Assembly: GCA_964412455.1 (NCBI GenBank)
Contig: CAYPOT010000047.1
Location: 1-29,975, forward strand
Source of the DNA: JAAXXJ01 sp964412455
GTDB lineage: Bacteria; Nitrospirota; UBA9217
Direction of reading: 5' to 3'
Length of the DNA: 29,975 nt
The notes beneath the pieces are model-generated. The model saw only the letters and a list, made by a program, of their open reading frames with translations. It was not told the origin of the DNA and did no database searches. A program made the position numbers and the translations under genes. Position 1 is the stretch's first letter, and each line of letters begins with the position of its first letter. Of the stretch, positions 23,735-29,975 are shown piece after piece.

Positions 23735-23992
23735 ATGGGCAACGCTTACAAATATAAGAAGTCCAAAGGCTGTGCGCTCTGCAAACCGCACAAGCATGGT
23801 TGGGCGCCGAAGAAGAAGGTGAAGGAAAGGACCGCTGAAATGGAATTGGCGCGGTTGGTCGGCTCTTTTATGGATGACCCGAATCGCAAGATATATGTGC
23901 GTGATGTCATAGAACGGGGGTTGGCGGACAGCAAAGCCGGCCAGGCTATGGATGTGCGGAAAGTCCGTGCTAAGTACGGTCTTCCAAAATGA
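23735..23992 (+). CDS. Small CxxC-containing protein, unknown
   Basis: An 85-aa protein with an N-terminal KKSKGCALCKPHKHGW motif: a CxxC pair followed by basic and His residues, which could bind zinc or nucleic acid. The rest is helical (AEMELARLVGSFM) and ends VRAKYGLPK. I recall similar short CxLCKPHK proteins as hypotheticals in environmental genomes but know no function. No clear ribosome site precedes the ATG. It lies in the AT-richer accessory stretch before the desulfurase remnant. Confidence 0.5.
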   Translation: MGNAYKYKKSKGCALCKPHKHGWAPKKKVKERTAEMELARLVGSFMDDPNRKIYVRDVIERGLADSKAGQAMDVRKVRAKYGLPK

Positions 23993-24122
23993 ACGTTCAC
24001 TAGACTAAGACCGCGCAAGCGCACTTTGACGGTATTTATCAATGTGCAAGATATATCCCGCGTGGCGCAGTGGAAGCTGAAAAGTAGCTTATTGGATTTC
24101 ACATAGGGTCACTCGCGCGTGC

Positions 24123-24215
24123 GGTGCCATCCGGTTCAGCCTGGGCAGGGAGACAACGGATGCGGAGATCGATGCGGTTATAGAAAAACTGAAGAACAAG
24201 TTCAAAGACAAATGA
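24123..24215 (+). pseudogene. 3' remnant of a second cysteine desulfurase gene
   Basis: In frame from 24123 the sequence reads GAIRFSLGRETTDAEIDAVI, then EKLKNKFKDK and a stop. It matches the last 30 codons of the intact desulfurase (GAIRFSLGRETTEAEINEVV...). A 20-bp core is identical (24132-24151 against 22326-22345). Homology stops abruptly just left of 24123; the preceding frame is not desulfurase. Codons have diverged downstream, so it is an old paralogue or displaced original end and not a recent duplicate. Confidence 0.85.
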
Positions 24216-24291
24216 TCGCAGACTATGCACTCTTTTCTCAATTGAAGAGTTTGGGCATTATTCTTGCTAAACTCGTAAAGCAAGAAAATGC

Positions 24292-24345
24292 GTTGTTTAC
24301 TCTCCCCCCTCGTAAACAGGTCCTTTACTAGGGGGGAGAGACAAC
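24292..24345. other. Strong hairpin upstream of the lipoprotein gene
   Basis: CTCTCCCCCCT (24300-24310) pairs perfectly with AGGGGGGAGAG (24330-24340). GTAAA/TTTAC extends the stem inward after one mismatch, and GTTGT/ACAAC (24292, 24341) extends it outward across a 3-nt bulge. No T-run follows. It could be a mobile palindrome or a leader structure 28 bp before the next ATG. Confidence 0.6.
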
Positions 24346-24373
24346 TACTGGTTATTTGAGTAATGGAGGTCGC

Positions 24374-24844
24374 ATGAAATCTTCACTCATGTGTGTCATT
24401 GTCTTAATAACAGCCATGGGTTGCTCTGCTACGCGGCCGTTATTGACAGAGACACCAACCGCAGATCAGGCATCACTTTATGTGTACCGGCCCTCAGACA
24501 CGATGGTCCTTAATTGGCCATACGTCTATATTAACGGCGTTGAAGTTGGTGAACTAAAAGAGGGTGGATACATAAGAGCACTAGTATCATCAGGCGATGT
24601 GACCGTGGAAATAAAGAATGGAGGGAATCCATTTAAGCGATATATATGGTACTGGCCCGGTCCTACTGTAAAAATTAGTTTTGTCGCCAATAACGGCAAT
24701 TTTTACTATGCAAGATTCTCTCCGGCAGTTACTGGTATTTCTTCAACTCCTTATGTAACGGCTTCTTACAGTCATGTCCTCAATATTGTGCCAAATGATG
24801 TCGGTAATCTTGATATAGTTCGTTTGGATGCCAAATACAAGTAG
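24374..24844 (+). CDS. DUF2846-like lipoprotein
   Basis: A 156-aa probable outer-membrane lipoprotein. The signal ends in ITAMGC with lipidated Cys17. The mature part has the DUF2846-like pattern ASLYVYRP, YVYINGVEVGELKEGGYIRA, then a strand-rich domain. Function is unknown in the family. The ATG at 24374 has GGAGG 4 nt upstream, so an upstream in-frame start at 24356 is rejected. Base composition is more AT-rich than in the core genes, suggesting acquisition. An attC-like hairpin follows 43 bp after the stop. Confidence 0.72.
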   Translation: MKSSLMCVIVLITAMGCSATRPLLTETPTADQASLYVYRPSDTMVLNWPYVYINGVEVGELKEGGYIRALVSSGDVTVEIKNGGNPFKRYIWYWPGPTVKISFVANNGNFYYARFSPAVTGISSTPYVTASYSHVLNIVPNDVGNLDIVRLDAKYK

Positions 24845-24887
24845 TTATGAATAAGACCGTGAGATAAAAAGGAACGGCATGTTCTTA

Positions 24888-24943
24888 CTAACTACGCCGT
24901 CGAGAGGGCCGCTGAGGTAACGCGCCCCTCACGGCGGCGTTAA
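24888..24943 (+). other. attC-like imperfect hairpin (candidate)
   Basis: CTAAC at 24888 and GTTAA at 24939 bound a 56-bp imperfect palindrome. Outward to inward: TAAC/GTTA, two unpaired bases, GCCG/CGGC, then a GAGGG-type arm against CCCTC, and an unpaired tip. The size, AAC...GTT polarity, an asymmetric bulge, and a ribosome site plus ATG only 12 bp later all recall an integron attC with its next cassette. The full RYYYAAC/GTTRRRY core is not matched exactly, so this is tentative. Confidence 0.35.
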
Positions 24944-24955
24944 TGGAGGAAGAAA

Positions 24956-25435
24956 ATGCAAATAATAATTGCAGTCCTGTTGTCTCTTGCAGTTACTTCT
25001 GCCGCAAACGCGCAGGACGCGAGTTCACCACAAGAATTAGCAACACAAGTTCGAACGCTCATTCAGTCAAAGAACATCGACAAAATAGCTGAACTTATCC
25101 AGCCGGAGACAGCCCCCGCTTCCATGGCTAACTTTAAGTCCGATCTTGTCAATTATATCGGCGCAGAAAGTCTCACGGTATACATTGTTCCCAAGGATGA
25201 CCAAAAGGCAGTCGAGAAATTTATAGCAGAAAGCCCGATACCAGGAGCGTTTAAGCCACTTGACGATCGTGTAAAAAAATATGAAAGTGCAGGCAGATTT
25301 TTTAGTATTGTACCGCTTGGTGATCTTGTTATTTCAGGTAAACAGGTAGGAGGTTCTTCAAAACAGAGCACGTCATCTGTGGTATATGGACAGCATAATG
25401 GAAAATACTTGATTATTTTTGCCAAGAAAAAATGA
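24956..25435 (+). CDS. Exported protein, unknown
   Basis: A 159-aa protein with a clear signal peptide (MQIIIAVLLSLAVTSAANA, cleaved before QDA) and a mixed mature domain with a helical start (ELATQVRTLIQSKNIDKIAELI) and strands later (FFSIVPLGDLVISG; YLIIFAKKK at the end). GGAGG sits 6 nt before the ATG. I recognise no family. It shares the AT-richer composition of the upstream lipoprotein, and both are envelope proteins, so they may have arrived together. Confidence 0.7.
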   Translation: MQIIIAVLLSLAVTSAANAQDASSPQELATQVRTLIQSKNIDKIAELIQPETAPASMANFKSDLVNYIGAESLTVYIVPKDDQKAVEKFIAESPIPGAFKPLDDRVKKYESAGRFFSIVPLGDLVISGKQVGGSSKQSTSSVVYGQHNGKYLIIFAKKK

Positions 25436-25451
25436 TAACCGTGATGAGATA

Positions 25452-25515
25452 TTAACCTGCGCGTCCACAGCGACGCGCCCCAAAAGCGGCGCGTGAAGCG
25501 CGTGTTCGAAGTTTA
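25452..25515 (+). other. GC-rich nested hairpins before the NtrX-like gene
   Basis: ACGCGCC/GGCGCGT form a perfect 7-bp stem (about 25472-25494), with further GCGCGT/ACGCGC pairing alternatives. The outer bases TTAAC and GTTTA resemble weakly the ends of the 24888 hairpin. It lies in the short gap before 25526 and could be a terminator without T-run or a second degenerate attC-like site. Confidence 0.35.
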
Positions 25516-25525
25516 GCGAAACCTT

Positions 25526-26911
25526 ATGCCCACAGACACCATACTGATCGTTGACGACGAAGAGAGCATCCGGAAGTCCCTCAAGGACATCCTCGGGGAC
25601 GAAGGCTACGAGGTCGTGACGGCGGCTTCGGGCCGCGAGGCGCTGGACGTCCTCGCGGAAGTACAGCCTTCGCTCGCGCTGCTCGATATCGCCATGCCGG
25701 ATATGGACGGCATCGAGACGCTGCGCCGCTTCAAAGAGACGCGGCCCGATATGCAGGTGGTCATGATCACCGGCCACGGCACCATCGAGACCGCGGTCCA
25801 GACCACCAAGATGGGGGCCTACGATTTCATCCAGAAGCCCCTTTCGCTGGCGCGGATAGCCCTTTCGGTAAAGAACGGACTGGAGGAATACCGCCTCCGG
25901 CAGGAGAACGAGACGCTCCGGAAGAGCATCGAGCGGCGCTATGAGATCGTGGGAGAGAGCGAAGCCATCAGGTCGCTCAAGCAGCAGATCTCGCTTGCAG
26001 GTCCTACCAACGGCTGGGTGCTGATCCACGGCGAGAGCGGCTCGGGCAAGGAACTGGTGGCCCGCGCCATCCACAAGACGAGCAAGCGCGCCGCGGGGCC
26101 GTTCATAGAGGTCAACTGCGCGGCAATTCCCCAGGAGCTCATAGAGAGCGAACTCTTTGGGCACGAGAAGGGGTCCTTCACGGGCGCCACGGGGATGAAA
26201 CGGGGCAAGTTCGAGCTTGCGGACAAGGGTACCATCTTTCTCGACGAGATCGCGGACATGAGCCTGGCGACCCAGGCCAAGGTGCTACGTGTGCTGGAAG
26301 GCCAGGAGTTCCAGCGCGTGGGAGGGACGAAGACGCTCAAGACCGATGTGCGCGTCATCGCCGCGTCGAATAAGGACCTTGCCGGGGAGATCAGAAAAGG
26401 GTCGTTCCGTGAAGACCTCTTTTACCGCCTGAACGTGATCCCCCTGGACGTGCCGCCCCTCCGGGAGCGGAAGGACGATATCCCCATTCTGATCCGCTAT
26501 TTCCTTCAGGAGTTCGCCGCTGAATACGGTCAGAAGCCCAAGACCGTCGACGCCGCCGCCCTTGATCTCTTCCTCCGTCATCCGTGGAACGGCAATGTCC
26601 GCGAGCTCAGGAACTTCATCGAGCGCATGATGATCATGGTCCCCGGCCCCGCGATCACCGCGGCAGAGGTGCCGTCGCCGGTGAGCCGTCCGTTGGCAGG
26701 TCGGCCGGCGGGAGACGGCGGTCCGGATGCGGGGCGTCTGACAGAATACGCCACGCTCAAAGAGGCGCGAGCGGCCTTCGAGCGGGAGTACATCATCCGT
26801 AAGCTCAAGGAGAACCACGGCAACATCAGCAAGACCGCCGACGAGATCGACGTGGAGCGGAGCAATCTCCACCGGAAGATCAAGGCGTTGAAGATCGAGA
26901 ATGTATCATAA
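25526..26911 (+). CDS. Sigma54-dependent response regulator, NtrX-like
   Basis: A 461-aa NtrC-family activator. The receiver (about 4-120) has acidic pair Asp10-Asp11, phosphoacceptor Asp54 (LLDIAMPDMDG) and Lys104. The AAA+ domain (about 140-375) has Walker A GESGSGKE (169-176), the sigma54-contact loop GSFTGA (216-221, Ser where most have GAFTGA), and Walker B TIFLDEIAD. The Fis-type helix-turn-helix near 433-457 (NISKTADEIDVERSNLHRKI) is typical of NtrX. It binds DNA upstream of sigma54 promoters when phosphorylated. No histidine kinase gene is adjacent, so it is an orphan; both sensors in this window are more than 8 kb away. No strong ribosome site precedes the ATG. Confidence 0.92.
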   Translation: MPTDTILIVDDEESIRKSLKDILGDEGYEVVTAASGREALDVLAEVQPSLALLDIAMPDMDGIETLRRFKETRPDMQVVMITGHGTIETAVQTTKMGAYDFIQKPLSLARIALSVKNGLEEYRLRQENETLRKSIERRYEIVGESEAIRSLKQQISLAGPTNGWVLIHGESGSGKELVARAIHKTSKRAAGPFIEVNCAAIPQELIESELFGHEKGSFTGATGMKRGKFELADKGTIFLDEIADMSLATQAKVLRVLEGQEFQRVGGTKTLKTDVRVIAASNKDLAGEIRKGSFREDLFYRLNVIPLDVPPLRERKDDIPILIRYFLQEFAAEYGQKPKTVDAAALDLFLRHPWNGNVRELRNFIERMMIMVPGPAITAAEVPSPVSRPLAGRPAGDGGPDAGRLTEYATLKEARAAFEREYIIRKLKENHGNISKTADEIDVERSNLHRKIKALKIENVS

Positions 26912-26922
26912 GGCGTGAGACG

Positions 26923-26980
26923 GTAGGGGCAACCCTATGTGGTTGCCCTGTTCCGGGCGGCCACGCAGGGCCGCCCCTAC
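26923..26980. repeat. 58-bp double-hairpin repeat, copy 1
   Basis: Ends GTAGGGGC and GCCCCTAC. Left half folds as GGGCAACC...GGTTGCCC and right half as GGGCGGCC...GGCCGCCC. It matches copy 2 (27885-27942) at 54 of 58 positions. It lies between the NtrX-like and ABC ATPase genes, followed by a short ATCCGTG tandem (26986-27003). Confidence 0.88.
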
Positions 26981-27020
26981 ATTGGTATCCGTGTCCATCC
27001 GTGGCAAATAAGCCTTTTCC

Positions 27021-27860
27021 ATGATCCAGACCATCAACCTTTCAAAGAATTTCGGCTCTGTCGCCGCGGTCAAGGCCGTCAACTTCTCCGTGAGCGCGGG
27101 CGAGGTCTATGGCCTCCTCGGGCCCAACGGCGCGGGAAAGACCACGACCATCCGCATGCTGACGACGCTGTCCCTCCCGTCGTCGGGGACCGCGCGGATC
27201 GCGGGCCACGATATCCTGATCGATCCTCTCTCTGTCAGAAAGGCCATCGGCGTCATTCCCCAGATGCTGAACCTCGACAGCGACCTGACCCTGGCCGAGA
27301 ACCTGGAATATCACGGCAGGCTCCATCGCATGGAGAAGGCGGACCGAACCGCCCGGATCGAAGAACTCCTCAAATTCGTCGGCCTGTGGGAGAAGCGGGA
27401 CACGCCGGTGGAGCACCTCTCGGGCGGGATGCGGCGGAGGCTTCTGATCGCCCGGGGGCTCATGCACCGGCCGCGCGTGGTGTTCATGGACGAGCCCACC
27501 GTGGGGCTCGACCCCCAGGCGCGGCACCTGATCTGGGGGCTCATCGAGGACCTCAAGCGGAGCGGCATCACCATCCTGCTGACGACCCATTACATCGAGG
27601 AGGCCGATGGCCTGTGCGACCGCGTCGCCATCATGCGGCAGGGGAAGATCATTGCCGTTGGCGCGCCGGCGGACCTCAAGGCGGTATCGGGACGATATGT
27701 CCTCGAATGTCTTGGACGGCACGATGTCCCCCGGCAGTTCCTGCACAGCAGGGAAGAAGCACTTGATGCCGGCAAGACGATGGGGTGCGACGTGGCCGTT
27801 CGCGACGTTACGCTCGAGGACGTGTTCATCGAGTTGACGGGGGAACGGATAGATGCATGA
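27021..27860 (+). CDS. ABC exporter ATP-binding subunit (DrrA/CcmA type)
   Basis: A 279-aa ATPase energising the permease encoded next. Walker A GPNGAGKT (34-41), Q-loop Gln81, signature LSGGM (133-137), Walker B VVFMDEPT with Glu158, and switch His190 are all intact. The C-terminal extension (about 225-279), ending in LEDVFIELTG, is typical of the DrrA/NodI/ABC-2 group exporting drugs, polyketides or polysaccharide. Substrate cannot be read from sequence. It is separated from the permease by 111 bp holding copy 2 of the 58-bp repeat, which is unusual for such tightly linked pairs. Confidence 0.92.
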   Translation: MIQTINLSKNFGSVAAVKAVNFSVSAGEVYGLLGPNGAGKTTTIRMLTTLSLPSSGTARIAGHDILIDPLSVRKAIGVIPQMLNLDSDLTLAENLEYHGRLHRMEKADRTARIEELLKFVGLWEKRDTPVEHLSGGMRRRLLIARGLMHRPRVVFMDEPTVGLDPQARHLIWGLIEDLKRSGITILLTTHYIEEADGLCDRVAIMRQGKIIAVGAPADLKAVSGRYVLECLGRHDVPRQFLHSREEALDAGKTMGCDVAVRDVTLEDVFIELTGERIDA

Positions 27861-27884
27861 AACAAGTGCGAGTGCGGAATTACT

Positions 27885-27942
27885 GTAGGGGCAACCCTGT
27901 GTGGCTGCCCGGTTGCGGGCGGCCACGCAGGGCCGCCCCTAC
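27885..27942. repeat. 58-bp double-hairpin repeat, copy 2
   Basis: Same element as 26923-26980 with four base differences (positions 15, 21, 27 and 31 of the element). It sits between the ATPase and permease genes. The hairpins could affect the shared transcript. Just left of it, 27866-27878 holds two GTGCGGA-like units. Confidence 0.88.
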
Positions 27943-27971
27943 CCATGTCTGTGGTTGCGCAAGAGGTTAAT

Positions 27972-28703
27972 ATGAATTTTTATCCCATCTTCTGGAAAGA
28001 CATGCTGCTCATCCGCAAGAAGCCCTGGAAGTTCCTGGCTTCGAGCATGGTCACGCCCATTCTCTACTTCATCACCTTCGGCTGGGGGCTGGGGCGGGGC
28101 ATGAGCATGGGCGGCGGGACCTACCTCGATTTCGTGCTGCCGGGTCTCCTGGCGCTCTCGGCCATGAACAACAGCTTCGGCCCGGTCTCGACATCGGTGA
28201 ACGTGAGCAAGCTCTACACCAAGACCATCGAAGAGGTGCTCGTTTCTCCCGTGGGGCCGTGGTCGATCGCGCTGGGGAGGGCGCTCAGCGGGACAGTGCG
28301 CGGCATGTTCTCGGCCTGCCTGCTCATGGTCGTCGGACTTGTCGCCGGTGTCCACCTATCCCTGTCGCCCTTCTTCTTCCTTGTGCTCGGCCTCACGGCG
28401 TTCTGCTTCGCCTCGGCGGCGGTCGCCGCGGCCATGGTCGCCAAGTCGCACGAGGACATGTCGAACTTCAACAGCTTCGTCATCATCCCCATGTCCTTCC
28501 TCTCCGGGACGTTCTTTTCTCCGGACAAACTGCCGGAGCCCTTCCACAGCGCGATCCTCGTCTATCCCCTGACCCACGCCAGCATGCTTCTTCGTGCGCT
28601 CGCCGGGGGGCGGGCTCCCGATGTCGTATCGGTCATCATTCTCGCGGCATACGCGGCGTTCTTCTTTTATCTGGCTGGCAGGATGGTGAAGAGAACGCTG
28701 TAG
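27972..28703 (+). CDS. ABC-2 type exporter permease
   Basis: A 243-aa inner-membrane permease forming the channel for the upstream ATPase. It starts with the amphipathic FYPIFWKDMLLIRKKPWKF typical of ABC-2 permeases, then about six membrane helices (near 21-40, 52-70, 100-125, 130-155, 165-185 and 215-238). The ABC-2 region SFLSGTFFSPDKLPEPFHS precedes the last helices. The ATG at 27972 has AGAGG 6 nt upstream; the ATG at 27945 would read through the end of the repeat and is disfavoured. Confidence 0.9.
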   Translation: MNFYPIFWKDMLLIRKKPWKFLASSMVTPILYFITFGWGLGRGMSMGGGTYLDFVLPGLLALSAMNNSFGPVSTSVNVSKLYTKTIEEVLVSPVGPWSIALGRALSGTVRGMFSACLLMVVGLVAGVHLSLSPFFFLVLGLTAFCFASAAVAAAMVAKSHEDMSNFNSFVIIPMSFLSGTFFSPDKLPEPFHSAILVYPLTHASMLLRALAGGRAPDVVSVIILAAYAAFFFYLAGRMVKRTL

Positions 28704-28757
28704 TGTTCCACCTTCAATGGCCGCTGCGTCCAACGGGGCGGTCGAGAGACAACCCAC

Positions 28758-29171
28758 ATGATCGAATGTATCCAAAACAACGAAACGGCCTTTTGGTGGC
28801 TGGCCGCCTCGACAATAATCACCTTCATTGCAACCCTGATAGCTGTGCCTATATTGGTTGTTCGAATCCCTCCTGACTATTTCTCACGGAGAAAACGTCA
28901 TGGCAAGCCGTGGGCGAATCAGCATCCGGTGGTGCGGGCAATGTTACTGATAGGCAAGAACGCGCTCGGGTTTATCCTCGTTGCGGCCGGGATCATCATG
29001 CTGGTGCTGCCGGGTCAGGGTATTTTTACGATTCTCATCGGGATCATGCTGTTGAATTTCCCCGGCAAGTACCGGCTTGAGCGGTGGATCGCCGCGCGAC
29101 GTCCGGTGCTTCGATCCATCAACTGGCTGCGGCGACGTGCGGGACGCGCACCACTTGTTCCTGATGGGTAA
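28758..29171 (+). CDS. PGPGW-family membrane protein
   Basis: A 137-aa inner-membrane protein. One helix lies near 13-35 and a hairpin of two near 66-98. The central VLPGQGIFTILIGIMLL segment, followed by RLERWIAARRPVLRSINWLRRR, matches the PGPGW transmembrane family, with PGQG where the name motif is PGPG. Function is unknown. It lies 54 bp after the permease and may be in the same transcript. Confidence 0.8.
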   Translation: MIECIQNNETAFWWLAASTIITFIATLIAVPILVVRIPPDYFSRRKRHGKPWANQHPVVRAMLLIGKNALGFILVAAGIIMLVLPGQGIFTILIGIMLLNFPGKYRLERWIAARRPVLRSINWLRRRAGRAPLVPDG

Positions 29172-29253
29172 CGCAGGAACATGTGGGGTCAGAACTTCTT
29201 AGGACGATAGGGGACATCCTGCTCAGCTCGCCAGAACATATAGCAAACATATA

Positions 29254-29381
29254 GGTCAGGTCCTTTGTGTTGATATTTTGTGACTGTCAAAAAATATGGA
29301 TCGGAAGTCTGGGACTTCACACCTCGGCGGTGAGCAACCTTATGCGGAACAGGACGTGACACCATAACAAAGGACCTGACC
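29254..29381. mobile_element. Remnant element with 15-bp inverted repeats
   Basis: GGTCAGGTCCTTTGT (29254-29268) and ACAAAGGACCTGACC (29367-29381) are exact inverted copies, with TATA extending both ends. An inner ATATTTT...AAAATAT hairpin lies next to the left end (about 29273-29297). GGGGTCAGAACTTCTTA at about 29185-29201 looks like a further degenerate end. I recall GGGTCAGGTC-type ends beside Y1 (IS200/REP-associated) transposase genes; none is present here, so this would be a solo or internally deleted form. Confidence 0.6.
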
Positions 29382-29415
29382 CTATAGTTCCGGAAAGGCC
29401 GTTTCGCCGGAGAAG

Positions 29416-29907
29416 ATGCCGCTGCGATTTTGGACGCTGGGCCTGTTCTGCTCCCTGCTCCCGGACCTCGATGTCATCGCCTTTCGTCTCGGCATTCCCT
29501 ACCGCCATATGTTCGGCCACCGGGGGTTCATGCACTCCCTCCCGTTCGCGTTCATTGTCGGCATGCTGGTGGTCTTGCTGGCATTCAGGACGGTGCCTCG
29601 CTTTTCCGGCAAATGGTGGATGCTGGCCGGCTACTTCTTCGTTGTTACTGCATCCCACGGCGTTCTCGACGCCATGACCTCCGGCGGATACGGCACCGCG
29701 TTCTTCTCGCCTTTCGACAATACGCGCTATTTCTTTCCCTGGCGGCCGCTCGTGGTCTCGCCCATCAGGGTCTACGGTTTTTTCAGCCGCTGGGGATGGA
29801 ATGTCATATTGAGCGAGTTCCTGTGGATATGGATACCTTCGCTGGTGTTCCTCGGCATACTGCTATTTTTGCGGAGAAGGCTCCGCCGACCGCCGATTGA
29901 CCCGTGA
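29416..29907 (+). CDS. YdjM-like metal-dependent hydrolase, N-terminus lost
   Basis: A 163-aa membrane protein of the YdjM/DUF457 family. It has LLPDLDVIAF, the HRGFMHSL motif and the SHGVLDAMTSGG segment, giving the Asp/His set of the family, and about four membrane helices. Full-length members begin with a helix such as ASxFTHAxxAxALGK. Here the frame before the ATG still reads SSGKAVSPEK, continuing the family pattern, but a stop lies at 29377 inside the inverted-repeat element. The first 15-20 residues were therefore probably removed by that element. Translation may start at ATG 29416 (no good ribosome site), or it may be a pseudogene. Confidence 0.75.
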   Translation: MPLRFWTLGLFCSLLPDLDVIAFRLGIPYRHMFGHRGFMHSLPFAFIVGMLVVLLAFRTVPRFSGKWWMLAGYFFVVTASHGVLDAMTSGGYGTAFFSPFDNTRYFFPWRPLVVSPIRVYGFFSRWGWNVILSEFLWIWIPSLVFLGILLFLRRRLRRPPIDP

Positions 29908-29932
29908 AACTGATAAACAATTTAATGTTTAG

Positions 29933-29965
29933 GCTTCTTTCTGAATGCAGTGCTCAGAAAGAAGC
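29933..29965. terminator. Stem-loop after the hydrolase gene
   Basis: GCTTCTTTCTGA (29933-29944) pairs perfectly with TCAGAAAGAAGC (29954-29965) around a 9-nt loop, 26 bp after the stop. No T-run is visible before the window ends, so it may be a terminator or the edge of another repeat. Confidence 0.45.
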
Positions 29966-29975
29966 TGGTTGGACT

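Noticed and set aside
24292..24345. attC site in front of the lipoprotein gene
   Set aside because: The palindrome has GTT...AAC polarity, the opposite of attC, and no core-site match.

Overview
The window is GC-rich DNA from a Gram-negative bacterium. It encodes an Omp85/BamA-type outer-membrane assembly protein, a SurA-like chaperone, Sec-exported proteins and lipoproteins, a sigma54 activator and a nine-heme cytochrome. That mix, together with PAS-rich sensor kinases and intergenic gaps full of short tandem repeats, suggests an anaerobic or microaerophilic sediment or groundwater lineage such as Nitrospirota or Desulfobacterota. The sequence alone does not settle which. No rRNA, tRNA or CRISPR array was seen.

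Left part (1-8.4 kb): an integron-type tyrosine recombinase with an unusual N-terminal extension; a DUF523/DUF1722 protein; a palindromic dispersed repeat; a dCTP deaminase-family gene convergent with a multiheme cytochrome c across a perfect terminator hairpin; a translationally coupled MDR reductase and Old Yellow Enzyme pair; a flavin reductase; and an aldo/keto reductase that appears to be transcribed as a leaderless mRNA.

Middle (8.4-22.4 kb): a cell-envelope and housekeeping block. It holds an Omp85 protein with seven apparent POTRA domains, a membrane sensor ending in a phosphoacceptor helix pair with no ATPase domain, a SurA-N protein, a SppA protease, a hybrid PAS histidine kinase whose receiver has Asn at the phosphorylation site, a TPR protein, RecN, cysteine synthase and a NifS/IscS desulfurase. 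The last two are neighbours in sulfur metabolism: one makes cysteine and the other takes sulfur from it.

Right part (22.4-30 kb): an accessory stretch, more AT-rich than its flanks, lies between the NifS gene and a leftover 3' end of a second desulfurase at 24123-24215. It carries a DUF4160/DUF2442 pair and two small unknown proteins. It is followed by a DUF2846-like lipoprotein, an attC-like hairpin and a secreted unknown protein. Then come an NtrX-like sigma54 activator, an ABC exporter (ATPase and permease, each preceded by a copy of the same 58-bp double-hairpin element), a PGPGW membrane protein, and a YdjM-type hydrolase that has lost its N-terminus at the border of an inverted-repeat element.

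The most distinctive theme is non-coding. At least six intergenic gaps are built from tandem 7-10-nt units, often as inverted pairs, and double-hairpin elements sit beside several genes. The repeats supply the likely start codon of one gene and abut the starts of others.
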